This document shows positions 58,260 through 64,000 of a stretch of DNA of 64,000 bases, piece after piece. The translations under genes and the position numbers were made by a program. The DNA is from Aplidium turbinatum (taxonomy: Eukaryota > Chordata > Ascidiacea > Aplousobranchia > Polyclinidae): positions 37,494,477 to 37,558,476 of the forward strand of contig OU964918.1 of assembly GCA_918807975.1 (NCBI GenBank). The letters are read 5' to 3'. The notes beneath the pieces are model-generated. The model was given only the letters and a program-made list of their open reading frames with translations, was not told the DNA's origin and did no database searches. The number at the start of each line of letters is the position of its first letter. Position 1 is the first letter of the stretch.

Positions 58260-59295
58260 AACTTTGTTTGCTAGGTGCCAAACATTCACACGGTATAAAC
58301 CACTCGAAACAAACAAGTTTTATTTTGAAGTTTCATGAAGATACACAAGCATCTGAACGTGTTCATCTGACATTTTGCTGTGTTTTGGTTCCAATAGGCT
58401 ACGCCTTTGCCCATTGAAAACATTCTTTCAACTGCAGCGCTGTAAGGTATTGGCGTGTTGTAGCGAAACAAATACATTAAAAAGTATGCGTTGACGCTAT
58501 GCGCTAAAAAAACGCAAAAACTTTACGGCGTAGCCTCAAGCGCAAACTATCCAAAAAAATGTGGCCGCAAGCGTTAGCGTAAACAAAAAGTCTACGCCGC
58601 ATGTATGTGGCGTAGAATTTGCGGCGTATACGTACATCTCTGCCAAAGATTGGCTGCTCTCTAGTAGCCTTCCAGTGTAGTCCGGGAACATCGTGAATCT
58701 GGGGTGGTAAAAGGATAGACCCTCGGCCCCAGACGCTCACACGACGAAGACGACGATTTTAGTGTAATAAAGCGCCACCCGAATTCAAACTTAAACTAAT
58801 TGAACTTCAAAGTTGAGAAAGTTTGAAAACTTTCCACAGAAAACACACTCTGCTTTTATTTTACAAAAATTACATTCATGTAATGAATTTAATAAATTAG
58901 TTAGTTTGCCCAGAAAATTATTGTGCATGTGGGGCAACCCATATTGTTGCGAGCAGTTATTTTCATCCATGAAAAACATAAAAAACTGCAGAATAAAACA
59001 GACTGACCGACAAACACTTAGCAAACATCCTAAGAATCAAGACAACGCCCTTTAATGCAAATGTTGATAATATCTTAGCTGGAAAGCAATGTCAAAAATA
59101 TTGTAGAAATAAATTTTTGTTTCTTTCTATGTGTGTGTTATTTGTTTTTATTTTCAAAGATGAGATTAATGGTTTTTAATTGTTAATTTATGTACCCATT
59201 CTTCTTGAAATTTAATAGATTCTGTGACTCATTGAAGTATTTTAAGTGACAATGCTGCCCACTATAATAAAAGGTTGGACATCCCTGATGTAGGC

Positions 59296-59805
59296 TAATT
59301 ACCTACTGTGATATAGAATTTTCTGTCGTGAATATTATTTTGAGGCAGAAATGAAAGATTATAGTTAAGCTAATAGATGAAATTGTTATATCGTATTGCA
59401 AAATGTGCAGTAGCAGGAAGGAACGTAATGATAATGAAATGTCTAAAATAAGCAATGTTAAAGTTTATTGAAATACTGTTGTGAGTGTTAGCTTAGCCAA
59501 ATAATTTACGCTTAAAGGTTTACACTTGAGGAAAAAACTATTGATTTGTTTTCTTAGTGATTGCTTCTGTATTAGGCCTAGATAGACCCGGGTAGATCGT
59601 CCATTTGAGGAAGTGTCTTAGTAGCCTACCAGAGGCAGAGAGGGATTACCAGATCGCCTTTTCCGGTCAGCTTTTCTCACTTTTGATAGTTCAGAAAAAC
59701 TAATTAGCCTAATCTTATAACTGAAAATAGCTTTTGTAACCACTGATTGTAGCCTAATGCTACACTTGTCACATTCCAAAATATAATTTTGCAATAGCTT
59801 CCTAT
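59296..59805. other. Spacer, nothing recognised
   Basis: AT-rich DNA between the nest and the inverted MITE pair, without a recognisable gene or element end. Confidence 0.45.
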
Positions 59806-59813
59806 TTTCCATC

Positions 59814-60517
59814 CAGTGGCGTAGCCAGAAAAAAAATTTGGGGGGGGCCAAATATTTGATGAATTGAAAAGAGTAACAAAGTGTTTGATTTAAGCCATCG
59901 CCAGTTGATGTGCAGTGGCGTATCCTGGTGGGCTGAGCAAGGAAAAAAATAAAAGTGGTGGGGGGTTAGAGCGTGCCGAAGGCACGCGTTTTCTAGGGGG
60001 GTCCGGGGGCATGCTCCCCCGGAAAATTTTTGAAAATTTACACTCAAATAATGGATTGTAGCGCTTTCTGGAAACACTTAAGGTAATATTTGTATGAAGT
60101 TTATTAGCAGATAAACAGCTATTAACTTATTAAAGGTAGCTCTTACACACGAACGGCAAAAACTGCGGCTAAAATTAGAGAACACCAAAAACTCAGCTAC
60201 ACAAAAACTCAATAACTAGCCTACAGTACATAAAAACCCAACAGAGTAAACCATTCTAAACTTGCTTCCACAAATTAGTTCAAAGAAACGTAAATCGCGT
60301 AAATTTTGCGCGATTTACAATTTGCAAAATTTATTGGTGTCTATCTGTGTGTCTAAAACAAGTCCTGGGGGGTGTTAATAACCAGATGTCTTGGAAAACG
60401 TCATAAATTTCGACAAATTTTATTACATTTTCAACAAAGAGCTCAACTTCGGAATCCAAAGTTGGAAAATTTGGGGGGGGCCATGGCCCCTTTCGCCCCC
60501 CCCTGGCTACGCCTATG
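59814..60517. mobile_element. 704-bp hAT-type MITE, copy A
   Basis: Begins CAGTGGCGTAGCCAG and ends CTGGCTACGCCTATG, with perfect 8-bp TSD TTTCCATC (59806-59813 and 60518-60525). Contains GTGCCGAAGGCACGC, GGGGTCCGGGGGCATGC and GTAAATCGCGTAAATTTTG. No transposase. An internal CAGTGGCGTATCC at 59923 may be an older, nested end. Copy B lies at 60857-61560 in the opposite orientation. Confidence 0.93.
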
Positions 60518-60525
60518 TTTCCATC

Positions 60526-60848
60526 GCATTAAAAAAATATTTTGCGCTTGGTGTCAATAAAACCCCCGGACCGCATAACAAGACGCATCATAGTTTTGAT
60601 TGTGAAAAACGTCATGTGAGAACTAAGAAAGTTTTTTATTCATATGCAAACAAATGGCCTATAGGCCCTAGGCAATACGCATAGCCTACTTAAATAAGCT
60701 TTCAACCATAGACGTACGCCAGGTTACTGAGATTGACAGAGTGAAGTTTCTTGGTGCTAAAGTGTTGTCTGCAAATTATCCATCCACTAGAGATCGTTGA
60801 ATCAAAAACTGTTTTCTCAAGCCCATATGTAATGTAAATCAAGTATAG
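60526..60848. other. Spacer between the inverted MITE copies
   Basis: 323 bp of unique DNA. No protein is recognised. It would be the loop of the hairpin formed by the two 704-bp arms. Confidence 0.7.
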
Positions 60849-60856
60849 GCTACGGG

Positions 60857-61560
60857 CATAGGCGTAGCCAGGGGGGGGCGAAAGGGGCCATGGCCCCCCC
60901 CAAATTTTCCAACTTTGGATTCCGAAGTTGAGCTCTTTGTTGAAAATGTAATAAAATTTGTCGAAATTTATGACGTTTTCCAAGACATCTGGTTATTAAC
61001 ACCCCCCAGGACTTGTTTTAGACACACAGATAGACACCAATAAATTTTGCAAATTGTAAATCGCGCAAAATTTACGCGATTTACGTTTCTTTGAACTAAT
61101 TTGTGGAAGCAAGTTTAGAATGGTTTACTCTGTTGGGTTTTTATGTACTGTAGGCTAGTTATTGAGTTTTTGTGTAGCTGAGTTTTTGGTGTTCTCTAAT
61201 TTTAGCCGCAGTTTTTGCCGTTCGTGTGTAAGAGCTACCTTTAATAAGTTAATAGCTGTTTATCTGCTAATAAACTTCATACAAATATTACCTTAAGTGT
61301 TTCCAGAAAGCGCTACAATCCATTATTTGAGTGTAAATTTTCAAAAATTTTCCGGGGGAGCATGCCCCCGGACCCCCCTAGAAAACGCGTGCCTTCGGCA
61401 CGCTCTAACCCCCCACCACTTTTATTTTTTTCCTTGCTCAGCCCACCAGGATACGCCACTGCACATCAACTGGCGATGGCTTAAATCAAACACTTTGTTA
61501 CTCTTTTCAATTCATCAAATATTTGGCCCCCCCCAAATTTTTTTTCTGGCTACGCCACTG
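60857..61560. mobile_element. 704-bp hAT-type MITE, copy B (opposite orientation)
   Basis: Reverse-complement of copy A, the same 704-bp length and apparently near-identical, starting CATAGGCGTAGCCAG and ending CTGGCTACGCCACTG. It has its own 8-bp TSD GCTACGGG (60849-60856 and 61561-61568), so it is a separate insertion and not part of an inverted duplication. Confidence 0.93.
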
Positions 61561-61568
61561 GCTACGGG

Positions 61569-62291
61569 TAGTTCAATTAACAAGTAGGCTAACTATGAGC
61601 AAGCAATAAATTTCCACTCCTGGTGATACTGTAATGGCACAATGCAGATCATCATGCCAAAGTTTATTAAATTACTATCAATACCAAGTAGCCTACCATT
61701 TTACGATAAACAGAAGCTCTTCTTTTGCGAGATTTTTGCTCTCCAGGTCCAAGTCAACTGGATTTGTGCAAATTTAGGACCTGGAGATCAACTAAACTCA
61801 AGGGAAAAGATACAATTTTATCCTGTTTAAACATTTGCCAAGGAAACACGAAGTGAAATTTCGAAAAAATATGGAAAAAAAGAGAAGACAAAAAGTAGGT
61901 TTTCAAATGAAAATTCCATCATATAACATATTGTCTATGCTGGACTGAGATGTGATAAATTGTCAATAAAATACAACTTTAAATTGTGCAAATTAGGTAT
62001 TTTTGTCATTAAATTGTTTGTGAAATTACAAGTTGACTGGTGCTGGGCTACACTAACCGTATTTTTAGAAGTGTTGCCAGACCTCTTTTTTCGTTCTAAA
62101 GTTCGTATCATCAAACTACTTTGCTACTGTAGCTTTAATGTTTTATACATATTGTAACAATTATAATCTTTCTCCTTAATTTACTATTAAATATAACTTT
62201 TTTGCATTTTTATCTCTTTTGCAACCTTTTTGCAGGGATATCTAGAGAAGGGGACACGAAGGCTTGCAGCGATTGCCTTATTCTCATGACA
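61569..62291. other. Spacer, nothing recognised
   Basis: AT-rich. Around 61740-61790 CTCCAGGTCC...GGACCTGGAG forms a short palindrome. No gene recognised. Confidence 0.45.
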
Positions 62292-62299
62292 CTACCAGG

Positions 62300-62594
62300 C
62301 AAGCCCGGATTTAGGGGGGGGGACAGAGGGTGCAGGTGCCCCGGCCCCCCGACTTTTGAAGGGCCCCCTACGTGGAAAAAATGTAATTTTGTGTTATTTT
62401 TTTTGTTCTTTCAGTCTTAGAAGTTTCTGCAAAATGCTGTGCAGTGCTGGGTTAATGCTTGTTAAAAAAGCTGGATTAATACTACTGTAGACGTAGAGGT
62501 GGTTTTTCCCGCCGAAGGAGCAAAATGTTTTTTTTGCACGGGGACCGTCCGATTTAAAAGTGCCCCGGACCCCCATCAGCTAAATCCGGCCTTG
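62300..62594. mobile_element. hAT-type MITE, copy 2 of the 14228 family
   Basis: The ends are CAAGCCCGGATTTA and TAAATCCGGCCTTG, with perfect 8-bp TSD CTACCAGG (62292-62299 and 62595-62602). It is 295 bp and carries about 55 bp more than the first copy, mostly around 62460-62510. Same internal words, same orientation as the copy at 14 kb. Confidence 0.9.
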
Positions 62595-62711
62595 CTACCA
62601 GGGCGGTAGTTTGTAGCGCGTTAAACTTACGGTTTCTTTCCAACTGCAGAAAGTTTTGTATTGCAGCAGCTGGTACAGTCAGCTTCAAAAGACAGATAGC
62701 AAATGTTGCGT

Positions 62712-63300
62712 AGGGCGGGGAAACCCAAATTAACTTTGCGAGTTTTTTGTGTCAGCGTGATGTCAGTGTGTACAACATGCGTTTTAGCAAAAAAAAATCC
62801 AAATTTTGTTGCCCTTGTCTCGCTAAGGCCGCTTTTGTTTGATACCCGTTTGCGAGGTCTCGCGCGCATCAAGTTGTGACGCTGTTCGCTGTGACGTCAC
62901 AAGGTACATATAGTTGTGGCCAAAATTTTAAGACCAGACTTGATTTATGACCATTTTTGCATTACTTCAAAATAATGCATCAGATGTTGTTTCAGTTGCA
63001 TCATCTTTATGCATCATCTTATATCTGATGCAGTATTTTGAAGTAATGCAAAAATCGTCATAAATCAAGTCTGGTTTTAAACTTTTGGCTACAAAAATAT
63101 GTACCTTGTGACGTCACAGCGAACAGCATCACACCTTGATGCGCAACGAGACCTCGCAAACGGGTATCAAACAAAAGCGGCCTTAGCGAGACGAGGGCAA
63201 CAAAATTTGAATTTTTTTACTGCTAAAACGCCTGGTGTACACAATGACATCACGCTGAAACAAAAAACTCGCAAAAAGTTAATTTGGGTTTCCCCGCCCT
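62712..63300. mobile_element. Foldback element with arms of about 270 bp
   Basis: The left arm starts AGGGCGGGGAAACCCAAATT and the right arm ends AATTTGGGTTTCCCCGCCCT. Matching inner words include AAAGCGGCCTTAGCGAGAC and its complement, GAGGTCTCG/CGAGACCTC, and TGTGACGTCACA on both sides. The middle (about 62985-63025) holds ATGCATCATC. The arms differ at scattered sites. No protein or TSD recognised. Confidence 0.8.
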
Positions 63301-63574
63301 TTAAAGAATAACTTACTTGTTTGGAAACACAGTTGAAACCTGGTTTAAAACTACGCTTAAAAAAGAAAAATTTACTGCAGGCGAAAATAAATTTTGCATA
63401 GTTTGGTCAATATAAACCCGACGAATACGATAAGCCTCACGACTACATACAGGTAAGCATAACGGCAACGGATGCGGTAGCCACTTTAACACAGACTTGG
63501 AATACATAATAATTCTAGTTGTGTAACTTGATGAAATAGAGAAAAATGTCTGTTTTTTGTTTGTCGTATCCCGG

Positions 63575-63762
63575 CTTACACTCGGTGGTTGAAGATTTAG
63601 ATTAAGTGGACGGGAAGGCAAGGAAGCCAATCTTCGTGTCCACCTTCAGGCATGCCTTCAAGTGTCCTGCCACAGACACAGCCGCATGCTCTTGAGTGGT
63701 GTCGAACCGGCACTCTTTCGATTGCCGTTCTAGTGTTCTCACCACTCGGCTATGCAGCCGGC
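63575..63762 (-). repeat. tRNA-derived SINE, copy 2
   Basis: On the minus strand: GCCGGCTGCATAGCCGAGTG, then a long variable-arm-like region and GTGCCGGTTCGACACC with a good B box, then the body shared with 22808-22985. The head looks like a Leu/Ser-type tRNA. Confidence 0.8.
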
Positions 63763-63924
63763 TAAGAATGTCTTTAATTCTAATCTACTTTCTGGTAGGC
63801 TATTGCTCAAAATGTTAGCAGTAAGCTGGGTTTTTTTGTAACAAAGCCTTTGCAGTAGGCTAGGTGTAACTTAAAGCAAGTAGGCTATATGGGTAGTTGA
63901 ATTAACAAGTAATCATAAGCATGC

Positions 63925-64000
63925 AGTGCCGGATTAAGGGTCTGCTGGCCTGTAGGCACATTTTATCAGTGGCCGAAAATCAGGGTTGCCAACTAAAAAA
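63925..64000. mobile_element. Possible hAT end at the right edge
   Basis: CAGTGCCGGATTAAGGGTC at 63925 is a hAT-type terminus. The rest is outside the window, so neither the opposite end nor a TSD can be checked. Confidence 0.4.

Larger units (their letters stand above)
49607..58642 (-). mobile_element. hAT-2 inserted in the LINE (third level)
   Basis: The ends are CAGTGATGTACGCGCATAC and its near complement GCGTATACGTACATCTCTG. The 8-bp TSD is CCAAAGAC/CCAAAGAT (49599-49606 and 58643-58650), one mismatch. The LINE frame reads into the left TSD and resumes after the right one. Its own DNA is about 0.5 kb: 49607-49751 and about 58265-58642. On the minus strand 58286-58477 encodes YNTPIPYSAAVERMFSMGKG, the hAT C-terminal dimerisation motif. 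GCGTAAACGC-type words repeat near both ends. Internally deleted, non-autonomous. Confidence 0.88.
48470..58757 (+). mobile_element. LINE inserted in hAT-1 (second level)
   Basis: Plus strand: KYAYADDLAILHSTKSWENV with the YADD catalytic box, then PRYLGVTLDRLLTYRHHL, SSAEYCAPVWCRSAHCHNID, ILAGIQPAELRREEATLS and ECGAEKQTADHIINDC. The 3-prime tail resumes at 58650-58757 with the CTCACACGACGAAGA end. The copy is 5-prime truncated, with CTACGG-rich filler at 48480-48540. The flanks TTTTATTTCAGTGT and ATTTTAGTGT may be a decayed TSD. It is split by hAT-2. The family is Jockey-like by overall look; assignment is tentative. Confidence 0.82.
47984..59287 (+). mobile_element. hAT-1, outermost element of a four-level nest
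   Basis: The ends are CAGGGATGTCCAACCT and AGGTTGGACATCCCTG, with perfect 8-bp TSD ATGTAGGC (47976-47983 and 59288-59295). Left part 47984 to about 48470 encodes VRFSDFKRIEIEVKLFSDP; right part about 58757-59287 encodes APPEFKLKLIELQ and CCEQLFSSMKNIKNCRIKQT. These are the split C-terminal half of a GTF2IRD2/ZBED-type hAT transposase on the plus strand. Its own DNA is only about 1 kb; the rest is later insertions. The transposase is incomplete and interrupted. Confidence 0.9.

Noticed and set aside
59802-61587. Matching 91- and 96-residue frames on opposite strands, which could suggest a duplicated gene
   Set aside because: They are the same non-coding MITE sequence read on opposite strands in its two copies, and they run into the element ends.
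1-64000. CRISPR arrays, operons, ribosome-binding sites and other prokaryotic features
   Set aside because: Spliced animal genes, SINEs and hAT/LINE/BEL elements show a eukaryotic nuclear genome. No regularly spaced direct repeats were seen.

Overview
The window is animal nuclear DNA: AT-rich, with spliced genes and many transposon copies. The best-supported content is two minus-strand host genes, plus a dense and partly nested layer of transposable elements. The organism is not certain. A fibrillin whose amino-terminal domain order almost matches the vertebrate proteins, short introns, a BEL/Pao element and abundant hAT elements fit an invertebrate deuterostome, perhaps an ascidian. This is inference.

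Region 1 (about 0.9-13.2 kb, minus strand) is the amino-terminal part of a fibrillin gene. I can place 21 coding exons whose intron phases agree at every junction. They run from a signal-peptide exon (ATG at 13162), through the fibrillin unique N-terminal domain, three EGF modules and hybrid domain 1, to a second hybrid domain and the following EGF. The gene runs off the left edge. Its introns hold a 1285-bp hAT copy with an 8-bp target-site duplication (TSD). Two short palindromic elements lie beyond the last exon seen.

Region 2 (13.2-25.2 kb) is intergenic. I see no host gene, only transposon debris: a 239-bp hAT-type MITE, pieces of two LINE families, hairpin elements and tRNA-derived SINEs.

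Region 3 (25.2-42.8 kb, minus strand) is a complete TTLL6/TTLL13-type tubulin polyglutamylase gene with 15 coding exons. Its frame is continuous except near the end of exon 14. Its introns hold several hAT-type elements with clear 8-bp TSDs (29922-30729, 32131-32940, 33886-36742 with a smaller one nested at 33941-34759), a Mutator-like MITE and a TA-flanked MITE.

Region 4 (42.8-64 kb) is mostly transposons. Two LINE fragments (45.6-46.3 and 47.0-47.8 kb) precede a four-level nest at 47984-59287: a hAT element is split by a LINE, the LINE by a second hAT, and that hAT by a whole-looking BEL/Pao element (49752-58259) with 1143-bp LTRs. Further right are two 704-bp MITE copies in opposite orientation, each with its own TSD, forming a very large inverted repeat. 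After them come a second copy of the 239-bp MITE family, a 589-bp foldback element and a tRNA-derived SINE.

The two genes have no evident functional link. One encodes an extracellular microfibril protein and the other a ciliary/microtubule-modifying enzyme.
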